Shown here: positions 43,996 through 54,769 of the stretch, piece by piece
Layout: every line of letters begins with the position of its first letter
Numbering within the stretch: the first letter of the stretch is position 1
DNA from: Atriophallophorus winterbourni
Lineage: Eukaryota > Platyhelminthes > Trematoda > Plagiorchiida > Microphallidae
DNA: 64,000 nt
Direction: 5' to 3'
Assembly: GCA_013407085.1 (NCBI GenBank)
Contig: JACCGJ010002762.1
Coordinates: forward strand, 1 to 64,000
Notes under the pieces: generated by a model
Told to the model about the DNA's origin: nothing
Seen by the model: the letters and a program-made list of their open reading frames with translations, nothing else
The model's database searches: none
Made by a program: the position numbers and the translations under genes

Positions 43996-44039
43996 ATCGC
44001 TAATGTACTTTGAACCTCCTCTTTCCAAAAGATTCTTGT

Positions 44040-44245
44040 GTAAATGATCGATAATTACTCAAAATCGACCGTTTCTCGATTGAATTTACTTGGTCATGCT
44101 CTTTCATACACATACATTGCTAGAAAACAAAAATTAGTTTTCTTCAGCTTATTGTGAACTTTGCTGCACCGTGATATTCAGTGCACGCTGAATCGATCTT
44201 CAAGAAGGTTGACACCATTATTTCAGGTCAAAGCACCTAAGATAA
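44040..44245. repeat. Inverted partner of 3535-3720
   Basis: Contains GATCGATAATTACTC, GCTCTTTCATACACATACAT, GCACCGTGATATTCAGTGC and AAGAAGGTTGACAC, the reverse complement of the copy near the PLE at 3.5 kb. Confidence 0.7.
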
Positions 44246-44384
44246 AGTTGCTAAATGACTCTGTATGAATTCACTCACTATTAAATCAATAATTTGTGTA
44301 AGTTGGCGATAACGTGCACAACTCTGCAGATATTGATTTGCTACTTGTCAGCAGATAATTTTGTTTAAACTTTGCTGTGGTTTC

Positions 44385-45440
44385 AAGACACGGCGAAATT
44401 CGACTTAGTAAAACAGCTGTAGAAATAAACGATAACGGTGTTGCACTGGACTAGAGGCACCTCAACATGGTCATCTCCATATATTTAGTGAATGGATCTT
44501 GACGATGTGCAAATGACTAATGTACTGAAATTAGCCTCGATATCCCAAACGCTCCGGATACTGGAAGTGTTCACGGTATGTATGATGGGATCATGACAGC
44601 CATTGGTCCAAACAAACGTAAAACGGCTCCAATTAAGTCTGTATCTGGCAAATTGATTGTCGACAAAACTCAGAAGTGTAAAAGATAAGAACGGCGCTTC
44701 ACCTCTCTCTACTGTAGGATTAATACGGTTTTACCACAGTCACTTGACAATGTTGAGCTGTTGCCTACCATTGAAATTCTAGATACCCCCAAACTTTGAT
44801 GTGCTCAGAAGGGCAATCTACCGCTCAGCGAATAGGAAGATTAAAGATTAAAGATTCCCGATTTATGGTTGAAAAAGCAAATTAAATTTAAAATAAAGAT
44901 TGATTTGAACTATAGGTACAAATGTATATATATGTATGTATGAATGAAATCAAAATCAATGGAATGAAGCTATCTCATTAATGGTTGGGCGCAAAATTTG
45001 GATTAGACCTTATATAATTGTTAACCGTTGAGTTGAATATAGAGAGATACACGAAGATCATCACACTGTGTAAGAATAAGGGTGATAGAGACGACTGTAA
45101 GAATTACAGGAATCTCACTTATGTTTGTTGTAGGCAAATTGTTTGCTAAACTTTTGCAGATTCGGTTACCAGTTTTATCTAATAGAGTTTACTCTGAATC
45201 CTAATGTAGCTTCCCCGGTAGAACATCATCCGTTAACATGAGCTTCGCCCTGAGACAACTCCGCGAAAAGTTTCGAGAACAGCGCATACCGTTATACGCT
45301 GTTTTTGTTGATTTAGCGAAGGCATTCGATTACTTCATGATGGAGGGTCTTTTAAAAATGCTTAACCTTATAGCCCCCAGGTCTGCTCAAACTCATTATT
45401 TCGTTCCACTCTATTTTGAAGTGTTCAGTCCATTTTAACC
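44385..45440 (+). mobile_element. LINE-B pre-RT and RT fragment
   Basis: Follows the copy at 8873-9860 block by block: CGGCGAAATTCGACTTAG, IGPNKRKTAPIKSVSGK, DCKNYRNLTYVC (for NYRGISLL) and SFALRQLREKFREQRIPLYA, VDLAKAFD with the first catalytic D. Several deletions; the region between 44850 and 45060 is not LINE. Confidence 0.7.
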
Positions 45441-45489
45441 GTTGCATTTCAAAAGCCTTTGAAATTGGCCGTAGCGTCAAACAAGGGCG

Positions 45490-45785
45490 TGTTCTTGCTC
45501 CCCTGCTAGTTGGGAAGAACTTGCTCTTGAGCTTTCACATTGCAGGTATTGTATAAAGCGTCGTCTGCAAGCTGAGGAGGAGCGGATACAGCTCTTGGCT
45601 GCTGAACACAGATCACGCCACCAGCGTGCAATTGACGCCAATCGACCAAGTGCTGCCTATCATTAGGAAAGATTGTTCCTTCAGAATCGTACAGTTTAGT
45701 AATTCAAAAAACTGTGGAACGTGAAATAATCACGCGATTCTGATATCCATCCATGGTCGTCATCGACCAAATGTGGCCAACAGAA
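45490..45785 (+). mobile_element. LINE-B 3' end
   Basis: Basic linker KRRLQAEEERIQLLAAEHRS, decayed finger at about 45655-45720 and the 3' UTR CATCCATGGTCGTCATCGAC to about 45785. Confidence 0.65.
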
Positions 45786-45789
45786 ATGG

Positions 45790-46370
45790 TGCACAAAATG
45801 TGTGAAGCACTATTTACATTTGACACAAATGCAAATGGAGTTTTGGTAAACGTTTTAAATGAGATACATGATCCAGAAGTTGATGCTAACATTGAGCGGT
45901 TAGCTTCAACGATGCCATCGATGTATGAAACATTGATTTGCGAAATATAAACCAATCTTTATCGAAGTCAACTATTCTATTTGAACATTCAGTTAAGTTT
46001 AATACTCACCGTGAGTTAATACACAGGAACAGGTAGGTCTGTTTGAAAAGGTTTGTCTGAATACCAAATGAATTACTCGAGATTAGGAGCCGTAAGTAAT
46101 TCCGGTAAGTGATTCCCAAATGAACACATACGTGAGAAACTAAGTTCATCGTTGACAGTCAAATCATGAACGGTGTGATTGTAATTTCGTTGAGTGGCTA
46201 CATGTATGTCATGAGCGATGGTGTATGAATGAACGATTTAAATTAAATTATGTAATTTTTATTAGTATGTATTTCGTCACTTCAAATGCTTCTCCAAAGC
46301 AGAGCGAGAAGTCTCAACCGTTGCATTTGTTTTTCGTATTTAATTTCCCGTTAACTGTTCACAGGGTTCT
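45790..46370. other. No gene recognised
   Basis: A 65-codon plus-strand frame (TNANGVLVNVLNEIHDPEVD) overlaps the LINE-B end and has no known domain. A near-consensus 29-nt interval on the minus strand at 46006-46034 is not a multiple of 3; it could be a 5' UTR exon of the MEG but there is no supporting evidence. Confidence 0.3.
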
Positions 46371-46371
46371 G

Positions 46372-46440
46372 ATTTGCATGCATTTCTATCACACACACAT
46401 CATGTACCTAAGGAAATGCATGCAAATGAGGGTCATTTGT
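46372..46440. repeat. Head-to-head pair of hammerhead 3' flanks
   Basis: ATTTGCATGCATTTCTATCA then CACACACATCATG is the minus-strand version, and AAATGCATGCAAATGAGGG the plus-strand version, of the segment that follows the PLE-type hammerhead elsewhere. The minus part starts near the expected cleavage position. Confidence 0.5.
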
Positions 46441-46894
46441 TAAAGACAATAAGTTTAACCCGATGTACATGTTGTTAATCAGGTTCGTCGTGACATGTTT
46501 GTTCACGCAACGGTATATTCTTTTAGGCAGTTGAATATCCTTGTTCAACATGGGATTCGACACTTGCTATTCGTGTTCCATAGTTTCATACTAATGAAAG
46601 ATTTAATCATTATGATAGAGTTTTAAATGATAAGGTAATGATCATCCACCGTAGCAAAGCCATAAGATCTAACACACGCTTCAAAGTGAACTCACAAACC
46701 TAGTTTATGTTTAAACTCTGCGTAACCAAGAAATTTTCATGCAAAAAACAATCACATACTAATTTCTGGTCAAACGCTGGAGTCGCTGATAGTTGACAAA
46801 AGTACTGTGATGCTGATAACGTCAAACAGTAATTAATCGGTTTTGATGTGTGAGTGTGGAGGATTGAGCAACACATAAATTCGATCAGAACTCA
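46441..46894. other. No gene recognised
   Basis: Unassigned AT-rich DNA. Confidence 0.35.
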
Positions 46895-48195
46895 GACAGT
46901 TTTATGGTAGAAAAAGCAGTAAGCTTAGCAATAACCATAGGATGACGCGGTTTATCGAGTAAAAATTTAAAATCTTCCAAACATCACTAGGGACAGTGCA
47001 GATCGCATGGTTCGCCATATACTCATCAAGTTTACAAGCGGAAAACTCAACAGATTCCGAGCGTATGATTTCTTGAGACAAAATGTTCCCAGTGAAACCT
47101 ATTATGACTGAGAAAATATTAGGACGAATATCCAATTAAGAATACCGAATGCTTGATGCCTTCGAATGTTTCCGTGTTCGAGTTTGGCCATTGGGCTTTG
47201 CAAGTGAAAAAGGGCAAGTTTTCAGTATGCAAGATTTTGAATGTCCACGGGAGGTTACTTCGTATCCGTTGTTGAGAATCATCGTGTAGATATTTTTTTA
47301 CATTCGTTCTTTGAAAGGTAAATTTCTATAACGAGATACAAACTTTGCCGCACGATGAAATATCCTGTCAAATAGTTCGATATCCTCCCTTAGTCATGGT
47401 CCCCGGCTTGGATAAAATATTCCATTATTAACAGTGATAAAGATTCGGGTGTGAAAATCCTTAATATCCTCTTTTGGATAACTCAAGATACGGCATGATT
47501 TATTGTACACTCTCGGGTAATGATGTCCAGGCTTAAGGTTAAACGACATCCAGAAACTGAGATCCATTTCCCGAGATCTTGTCTGCAAAGCTGATACGTC
47601 GGGTGCAAAGATTTTCCATGCCGCTGCATTGTGTATTACACAGAGGTAAATGCTATCTCATTTGACTGAGACCAACGAAATAAGGTGCACAGATCCCGTT
47701 GTAATGTCATACAGTCTTTAACATACCTGACACGTTTTCATATTATAATATCATCGGCAAACAGTATCAAGTTACATCCAATATCCTTTATTAGATCGTT
47801 CATGTACACCAAGAATCGAATAGGTCCGAGCACTGAGCCTTGCAGAACTCCAATAGTGATGTTTATTCTTAAGAAGCAAGAATCAAGAGAAACTGCTATC
47901 AAAGCGAAATAAAAGGTGTCAACCAATAAGATAGTCCCTTATATCCAATTAAGCAAAATTCTTGTTATTCCATAAGCTTCGAGCTTTCCATATGAATGTC
48001 ATGGTTGACTCATTCGAAAGCTTTGGAAATGTAGATCGAGCAAGAATGTACAGCTTTACTTCGTCTAGTGCCTTCTTTCAATCCTCTATCATTGTAAGAA
48101 GGTTTAATAAACAGCAACGATTTCTTCGAGAACCGTGTTGTGCTGCGTGCAAAATACTGTGGCTTCAAAAATGTTCTCTGATGCTCGCAGTCAAG
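46895..48195 (-). mobile_element. LINE-A RT fragment
   Basis: Minus-strand blocks: VLQGSVLGPIRFLVYMNDLI, CNLILFADDIII, WMSFNLKPGHHYPRVYNKSC, and the end DIRPNIFSVIIGFTGNIL with CKLDEYMANHAIC. The nearest relative is the copy at 20030-22438. 5' truncated at 48195, where a plus-strand LINE-A begins. Confidence 0.78.
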
Positions 48196-50012
48196 CCGAA
48201 AGAATGAATGACATCAACAAAACAAAACTACAACTGGATATTGGAAGTCTTCACAATGCTCTTCGAATGATTTCTGACTGGAAACCAGACACCGCGGAAA
48301 TGCATGGTTCTTGGGTAAACTTCATATAAAACCTGTGTGATGAAATAAAGCTACGTTCCAGATTTGTGCCAAAGACAACGAAAAAACGATTTACCTTCAC
48401 ATTGAGAAGCCACACAAGGAAGTGGATTAAGATACGCAACGATGCATGGATAAACTATGTCCTGAATCCGATGCCATATAATTGGGAATCATATCGTCTG
48501 TTGAGGAACAAGGTCACCCCTCTTATCACCGAGGCCAAGCAGTCTCATCAGGCAAGACTACTGACCATGATGGAGCGGAACCCCAAAGTCCTGTACCAAA
48601 TCGGTAACATTACATCAAAAATTAGGCCAGGAATCTCAGCACTACCCACACCTCATGGTCTAACTACGACTGCGTTCGAGGCTGCCGAAGTTCTTGCAGG
48701 TTATACTGCAAAGTTTTTAGCCCCAAGGAATCAGTGCATCTTACGCCGCATTCGATCGAGTTTTCCGATGAAATACTAAACGAAATCTCAAAAAAATTGA
48801 GTGTGTCATGCTCAGACTTCGTCTTTTGAATACCACAAAGTCACCAAGAGCAGATGGAATCACTCCTTTTATCCTCAAACAATGTGCATCTCCATTATGT
48901 GGCCCACTCAGCATGTTATTCCAAATTTCGCTCGAAAATAGTATCGTTTCCGCGGAATGGGAATCTGGTATCATCACACCAATCTACAAGAGCGGAAACC
49001 GACCAGACGCTGCGAACTATAGACCAGTTACGTTGTTACCAGTAATTTCTAAAGTGTTAGAGAGTTTAGTAGCGGGAAAGATCACCAATCACCTTGAAAC
49101 CAATAGACTGCTTGCGACTGAACAGCACGGTTTCAGGAAATATCACTCATGTCTATCTAATCTCTTACTCACCTTAAACGACTGGACTGAATGTGTGGAC
49201 AATGGTTACTTCATCCACGCATGCTTTTTACACATGTCAAAGGCTCTCGACTGCGTCAATCATAGTGTTTCAATCCAGAAACTTGAAATCCACGGAATAG
49301 CAGAAAAACTTCTTGCTTGGCTAGAAAACTATTTACGCGACAGGAGTGTCCGAGTCAGAGTTGACGGCGCCTTATTGAAATCATTCAAAATTACGAGCGG
49401 AGTGCCCCAGGGTTCGGTCATCGGACCGATTTTGTTTTTGATCTACGCAAATGACATTCCCGAGCGTGTTAAATGCAAGGTTATGTTATTTGCAGACGAT
49501 ATCAAGCTTAGAAAAGCATACGTACAAACGATAACTGTGAAATTTTGAAGCAGGATCTTAACACATTGCATGATTGGTCTGTGAGAAACAAACTACCTTT
49601 CAACTTCCAAAAGTGCAAGGTGTTAAACATTGGAAAGACCGTGAATTACAACTACACTCTTGGGTCCCACTAACGCGTATGGACAACTGAAGAGAAGGAT
49701 TTGGGTGTTTGGACCAGTTTAAGTCTGAAGACTTCACTGCAGTGTAAAGCGGTATACAAAAAGGCGTCACAAGTATTGGCGTTATTGAAACGAATTTTCG
49801 GCAGATTCTCGAACCAGTCAGTACCTCGTATCATGAACACCTATCTGAGACCAGCGATGGAGTACGCTGTTCAGGCTTGGTCACCCTGGATTCAGAAAGA
49901 CATCAATCTTCTGCAGCGTATTTACCACCGAACCACAAAGCTTGTACCCGGACTAGCTGCTAAATCATATGAAGAACATTTGAGGAGTCCTAATCTTTTA
50001 AAGTTTCTGTGA
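48196..50012 (+). mobile_element. LINE-A with long open RT
   Basis: Pre-RT frame at 48366-48779 (KWIKIRNDAWINYVLNPMPY). RT from 48808 stays open for 246 codons: SPRADGITPFILKQCASPLC, ANYRPVTLLPVISKVLESLV, HACFLHMSKALDCVNH (catalytic FxD replaced by FLH), SGVPQGSVIGPILFLIYAND and MLFADDIKLRKA with the ADD box. A shift near 49530 and a stop precede VWTSLSLKTSLQCKAVYKKA and RPAMEYAVQAWSPW. It ends abruptly at 50012 against another LINE-A in reverse orientation. Confidence 0.85.
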
Positions 50013-50690
50013 GTGTGGTGCAATGTGTTCCCGTGTTGTGATAGTCAAGCACTCGCCAATTTACTAAGCCAAGCGCGTCACTTAAACTCACGTAGTCGAT
50101 CATTCTGAATAATTTTGCGAACTTACACACTCGTCTAGCGCTGCATACATATTCAAAGCCTAACGCGTAATGATCACTCCGACCGAGGGAAGCAACGTTG
50201 TCAACGCCCTCAACTGCTGTTGTCTCAGAAGTGAGGATTAATTCCAAAACGGACGGTAACTCTGATCCTCTTCTGTGAATCAAGTCGGACACATGGTTAT
50301 GCAGTGTAATTGTGTCGATCAACTCACGGAATTTATGATCAGGTGCGTGTAGAAGATGATCTGATCTGGTAAAAAACAGGAAGGTTGAAGTCCCCATGAC
50401 CAGTAATTGGGAGCTTCGCATCTCTCCGGCATATTGTAGAGCCTATAATAACCTGTCGTTGTAAGAATCCATCGAAGACGGAGGGCAATATATTATGCCA
50501 CTAATGCAGTCATCCTGCGACTCCTGTGTTAGGCTACACCAACGTGTATCTTCTGATTCAAGGTTGGGATCGTGATTCTTCATTCACTGAAGAAGTTCGT
50601 GACAGTATGAGCCACACCACCACCTTTTTGTGGACGATCGTTTCGTTATAGTATCATGTGCTTAACGAGAAGTTTAAGTTCTTCACAACA
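50012..50690 (-). mobile_element. LINE-A endonuclease fragment
   Basis: Minus strand: LESEDTRWCSLTQESQDDCI, QLLVMGTST (for IGDFN), ITLHNHVSDLIHRRGSELPS, VASLGRSDHYALGFEYVC. It belongs to the same subfamily as the copy at 40675-41720 and shows the endonuclease sequence there without the LINE-C insertion. Confidence 0.8.
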
Positions 50691-51370
50691 ATCTTTGTTC
50701 GGTTTGCGATAGCGGCCTATCTGATAAATTAAATACTTTAGAATTTTGTCGATCGCTGTCATCAAAAGAACTAGCAGAGGTAAATTTATCTTTTGAAGTT
50801 ATTAAAGTGCTGAACTTACGTACTTGTCTTTCTTTTATGTGCTCGGTCTGTGTGACCAAAACCTCGGCGTGTTTTCCACAAATTTTGCAGAAATCCACTT
50901 CAGATAACACATTTCGCAATTCGGACGTCAAACTGGAGGTTTTCGATCGCGCTTTTGTCAGGTTTTTATTGGTCCTGTGGATCCTGTTTTATGAACAATT
51001 TGGATGCGTTTTTTTGGCAGCCTTCCGGTAATTACTAGAATTATCTGGAGGTTCAACCACCAAGTACCTTCGTATGATTATATTCTGATTGCATCTCAAG
51101 TTGTAGATGCAATGATTATACCATTTCGCTTCCGTCTCGGCTGTTCGTACCAACTCGGTAATCAGTTTGCGAACTCGAGGCTCGTAGGAGTCAGCAAAGT
51201 ATTTGAAAATATTGGTACCGATCGGGAGTCCATATTCATTAAAATAAAGTTTGCAATGAATCGGTTATAGTAAATTTTTGGTAACGTTTCGCTTCTGAAC
51301 ACAGAAGCTTCGTCAGACAAAGGGTGTCGGTACGAAGAGTGTTCAGGTATAAATGGCATTCTCTTGACCA
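50691..51370 (-). mobile_element. Penelope-like element N-terminal fragment and flank (tentative)
   Basis: Minus frame 50931-50683 has FCKICGKHAEVLVTQTEHIK and ends VFNLSDRPLSQTEQRLL, like the NLSxRxLTxxExxLLxKG block near the N-terminus of PLE RTs. The DNA at 51180-51370 (with SDEASVFRSET on the minus strand) is shared with 10740-10900 and, in part, with 56190-56280 behind another PLE. Confidence 0.5.
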
Positions 51371-51423
51371 CTACTGATTTCTCTAAGCTAGACAGGGGAG
51401 ATCAAGATCTAAGATAGGTGTTC

Positions 51424-51815
51424 ATGATACGGGGTACTGACTGATTGGAGAATCTGCCGAAAATTCGTCTCAATAACGCCAATTCGTCTCAGATTGATGT
51501 TGGGTGGCTTGCACAGTCGTATACATGGCTCCTCGAAACGTGTCATGGAGAATTAGTAGAAACGTCTTGAGGACAGCTGAGTCGATCCAAATCTTACCAC
51601 AGAACTTATGTGCCCGAAAACGATTACTTCGTCAGATCTTATTGTCTTGGTCAACACCAATATCAACCAAACAAACTTAAGCAACAATACGTGACACACT
51701 GATATTCGTTCAATGTTAGCTCCTATCAAGTGTTTGTTCACAAATCTGGTAAATTTTATCCAGAAACCGGTAGTGGTGTGTAAGGGATGGGGATGTGAGC
51801 AACACATTACTTTGG
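51424..51815 (+). repeat. Chimeric repeat, inverted partner of 1-395
   Basis: Nearly identical to the reverse complement of the first 395 bases, including the junction between LINE-A RT and the hammerhead-like flank. At 51740-51790 (plus) TCTGGTAAATTTTATCCAGA and AACCGGTAGTGGTGTG show a decayed hammerhead. Confidence 0.88.
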
Positions 51816-52137
51816 TCATTCATAAGCGCCTTGAGTGCTTGACCAAGAATCACTGTGTGATTCCGTGTTTTAACATCGTGGTTCGTTGTACAAACCCTAT
51901 GTAAAAGTGGCATACAAGTATGACTTTGTTTATTTACGTTCGTTTTAGCAGTGAACGCGATTATTAACTGATTTTCAAACGATTACTTACGATGCATATA
52001 TATTTTGTGTACACTATTTTCAATATTGGTGAAATTAACGATTGTTTAGAAATAAACACTGAACGACAGTTAAAAGATATTTGTTTTCTGAAGAATCTAC
52101 ATTATACATATTAACAGAGCGATGCATTGTCCAATCG

Positions 52138-52463
52138 TCACATATGTCCACGAAGAATACACCTCTCCAAAATCACCACACCCAAGGCAATGAGAAATAT
52201 CTCCAAGGGCACGAGCAACCCGAGCATCCAGATGAGTAGATTTTCCCGTGAAATCGAATAATAGCGTCCCTCGTTGCCAAACATGTCTGGTTGTTTGCTG
52301 CTTGCCGCTTGGACGTGTTTCAATAATGGGCATTCGGTGTAATCGCACGGATTGCTTTGAAGAGCCGAGCCCAGACATCCAGCATCCCCGATGCAAGAGC
52401 GCATGCGGTAGCGATAACGAAACTGGCCGCAACTTGGCATGCACGGACTCCAAGCCTCCCATT
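52138..52463 (-). CDS. EGF/TSP1 membrane protein, last exon (TSP1, transmembrane, tail)
   Basis: Acceptor TTTTTTCTCCAACAG|AATGGGAGG in phase 1 continues the preceding exon. The residues EWEAWSPCMPSCGQFRYRYR, then MRSCIGDAGCLGSALQSN and PCDYTECP form a thrombospondin type 1 repeat: W-x-x-W-x-x-C, CG, R-x-R-x-C and the closing C-x-x-x-x-C. About 30 residues later NLLIWMLGLLVPLEIFLIAL and GVVILERC make one transmembrane segment, followed by a basic tail and TGA at 52138. A type I surface protein with a very short cytoplasmic end is implied. No known family name fits. Confidence 0.85.
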
Positions 52464-52964
52464 CTGTTGGAGAAAAAAATGAAGTTTACCTGACAAATCG
52501 ATGCGGACTAAAGTTGAAGGGGCGAGTGATCATATTGAGGCTGGTATTTAAAGAGAGGCCGGAACTGATTGAGTCGGGCCGTTTCAGGTGAAAGAGTGGA
52601 AGCTGGCGAAGTGTAAAGGTGGGGTAAATTAAGAATGGCATCTATAAAGCGACTTTTTGAAATGAGACTTACTTTGGAGGTGCTAATCACGAGCGTTCGA
52701 ATGATAACCATAAGCCTCACCCTCCGGCAAAACACAAGAACAGGAAGCGCCGGAAATATCGAGGACAACGATTGCGAACCCGTAATAATTCTGGTTTCAG
52801 AAGGGTTGCATTAGAACAACGTGAACGACAACATTTTCGAAAGTATGAGAAGAACAATGGGCAATTTGTCAATGTCGTTCGAACAAGCCCTGTGTGGCGT
52901 GGGCTTGAACTGTAACGCTTGGCACGAAATCGATCTACAACTCAGATTGAAGTGACAACCAAGA

Positions 52965-53165
52965 CAGACATGTTGAGGATCAGTGTTGCGGTTGTTTGTT
53001 TTCCCGATATATGATAGGTCTGTGTTACGTTATTTGTCTTGTGCGTAATAAATGCCTTTGACAAATCGGCTTCTCTTGTGTGTGGGATTCGTGGGTGAAC
53101 GCGATTAGCGTTGGACAGGTTGAACTCCGAGATGAATCGAGACAATCGATGTGCGTGCGTGCAAC
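52965..53165 (-). repeat. Interspersed repeat family, copy 3 of 3
   Basis: Reverse complement of the copies at 8330 and 25640, ending next to the SINE at 53186. It contains GCATTTATTACGCACAAGAC and ACTGATCCTCAACATGTCTG on the minus strand. It lies in an intron of the EGF/TSP1 gene. Confidence 0.7.
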
Positions 53166-53185
53166 GCATGTAAGGTGGTTAATGT

Positions 53186-53404
53186 TTTTGGCGACTACTC
53201 ATCAGTACCAACTCTTCAAATTATTCATAAAGTTTATCACGACGGTCCACATTGGAAGCACTGGACTCGAGTTTCGCTCTTATTGGAGCTCATCAGCAGT
53301 GCATATCCTGTCTCGGGTCGGATTCGAACCCAGGACCTTCACCATTGTAGTCTCATGCCTTACGGCCTGAGCTACCGTCCACGGTTAGACCGATCGCGAC
53401 CGAT
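53186..53404 (-). mobile_element. tRNA-derived SINE with hammerhead, second copy
   Basis: Minus strand: TCGCGATCGGTCTAAC, GGTAGCTCAGGCCGTAAGG (A box), GGTCCTGGGTTCGAATCCGA (B box, perfect consensus GGTTCGAATCC), hammerhead at 53302-53258, then GTGCTTCCAATGTGGACCG to GTCGCCAAAAACATTAACC. It matches 24079-24290 closely. The 3' end differs after CAAAAACAT. Confidence 0.85.
53258..53302 (-). ncRNA. Hammerhead ribozyme in SINE, intact
   Basis: Helix I GCACTG/CAGTGC is perfectly paired (6 bp). Core CTGATGA, stem II GCTC/GAGC with loop CAATAA, core GAAA, palindromic helix III ACTCGAGT, cleavage after GUC between 53264 and 53263. Every conserved nucleotide of the hammerhead fold is present. It is the best ribozyme candidate in the window. 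Confidence 0.88.
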
Positions 53405-53512
53405 CGTGCTTCCAGTGTGGACCGTCGTGATAAACTTTGTGAATATTTCGAAGGATTGGTACTAATGAGTAGTCGCCAAAAACATAATGAACCAACTCTC
53501 CAAACACTCTAA
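53399..53512 (+). mobile_element. 5'-truncated SINE fragment, head-to-head with 53186-53404
   Basis: GTGCTTCCAGTGTGGACCGT to CCAACTCTCCAAACACTCTA is the SINE body downstream of the ribozyme. The fragment starts two bases past the predicted cleavage site and runs to the common 3' end. Confidence 0.8.
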
Positions 53513-53927
53513 AACGTGGTTAATGTTGGACCGATGAGTCGAATGTTGCGATAAGTGGACAGATGTGCACCAATTGTTAGTTCCGGCTTCTGTACCACAT
53601 CCGCTACAATTTGGTCCAGCAGGTAATAAACTAAATACCAATACAGAGTCCTCATTAGAACCAAAAACGGAAACTTCAAAAGTGAATTTCGTCTAAGTGT
53701 CGATTTTATACATACAAGTATCGAGCTCATTGTTAGACGTGAAATGACAGCAATCTCGTTGCAATCTATCCGTCACTCCAATATCCCAATCTTTAAAATA
53801 ATGTGACCTCCGTCACTCGGTTCAAAACACCTAATCAACATTTCTATAAATTTTGTTTAAAAGATCTTATGAATGCAAGTAAAACAAAGTGTTATCTGTT
53901 GAACGCATGAGGCAGCCATCCACTCAC

Positions 53928-54230
53928 CAGCCCATTCGTTCGCTTCCAGTTCACAGGATGATCCGAAGAAACCATCTGCACATTTGCACACACGCGTCAT
54001 ATCCAATTCCGGTATACGGACCTCGCCACCACTCAGTGAATTGAACAACAAATCGGTCGCCGGTTTCACCACGCATGTTCCGTTATTTAGACAAACATTC
54101 GAGCCGCAAATCACCACCTCGTGCCCGTCAATTTCGGTTATATTCTCAGTCAACACTTCCTTGATGCAGTTGTCAAATGGACTGTAATGCTCATCTCGTC
54201 CGTATCCTCTGGCACATATGCAACTAAAAC
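53928..54230 (-). CDS. EGF/TSP1 membrane protein, middle exon (EGF-like)
   Basis: Acceptor TTTTGCATAG|GTTTTAGTTGC completes Gly with the G of the previous exon. FSCICARGYGRDEHYSPFDN closes the second EGF-like domain. Then CGSNVCLNNGTC, a 30-residue insertion, and VCKCADGFFGSSCE form a third EGF-like domain with six cysteines. It ends GAATGGGCTG|GTGAGTGG in phase 1, and joining to the last exon gives ANEWAEWEAW. Putative N-glycosylation sites are NIT and NGT. The exon is 303 nt. Confidence 0.85.
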
Positions 54231-54769
54231 CTATGCAAAACCAATTGTGCGGAGGTTAGCAGTGAAGGGATATGGAGGATTGTCAATAATTCCCCGTGTC
54301 AAATGCAAATTGCATTTTGAATGTCTGTGTTTACACTAATTTTGTTTGGGAAAAAAGCTTGATCAAACCAAAGGTCATGGTTATAACGTGGATTGCGATT
54401 TACTTGCACTATGTCCATCAAACCAAATAGATCTGATTATTCAAGTGTAGAGAGAAAACTTGGGCATGCATATTAGATGAAAGTAGGATCGGTTCTCTAA
54501 ATCCAAACAGCAACTCTTTGTCTTAATCTCTTGTGTATCAAGGTATACAATGTCAGTATACTCACTTCGTGGATAATACGTGCACTACCAAAAGTGTGTG
54601 CTTAATTAAATCATGGGTTTTGAAAATGTATGTGAATAATAAGCTTGAACCTAACGTAACGTCAACAAAATTTAAAAAAAACATTACTTCGATCAGTGCG
54701 TTATTGCCACAAAATCACACTTTAAAACAATAGAGGATGTGTCTCAAAACCATGACAAACATCTTCTGT
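54231..54769. other. Intron of the EGF/TSP1 gene
   Basis: No gene. A 66-codon plus-strand frame at 54533 has no recognised domain. Confidence 0.4.

Noticed and set aside
46006..46034. 29-nt interval with strong splice sites upstream of the MEG signal exon
   Set aside because: Not 3n and outside the coding model; a 5' UTR exon is possible but nothing supports it.
48808..49548. Active LINE-A reverse transcriptase
   Set aside because: Although open for 246 codons, the first catalytic aspartate block reads FLHMSKALD and a shift and stop follow.
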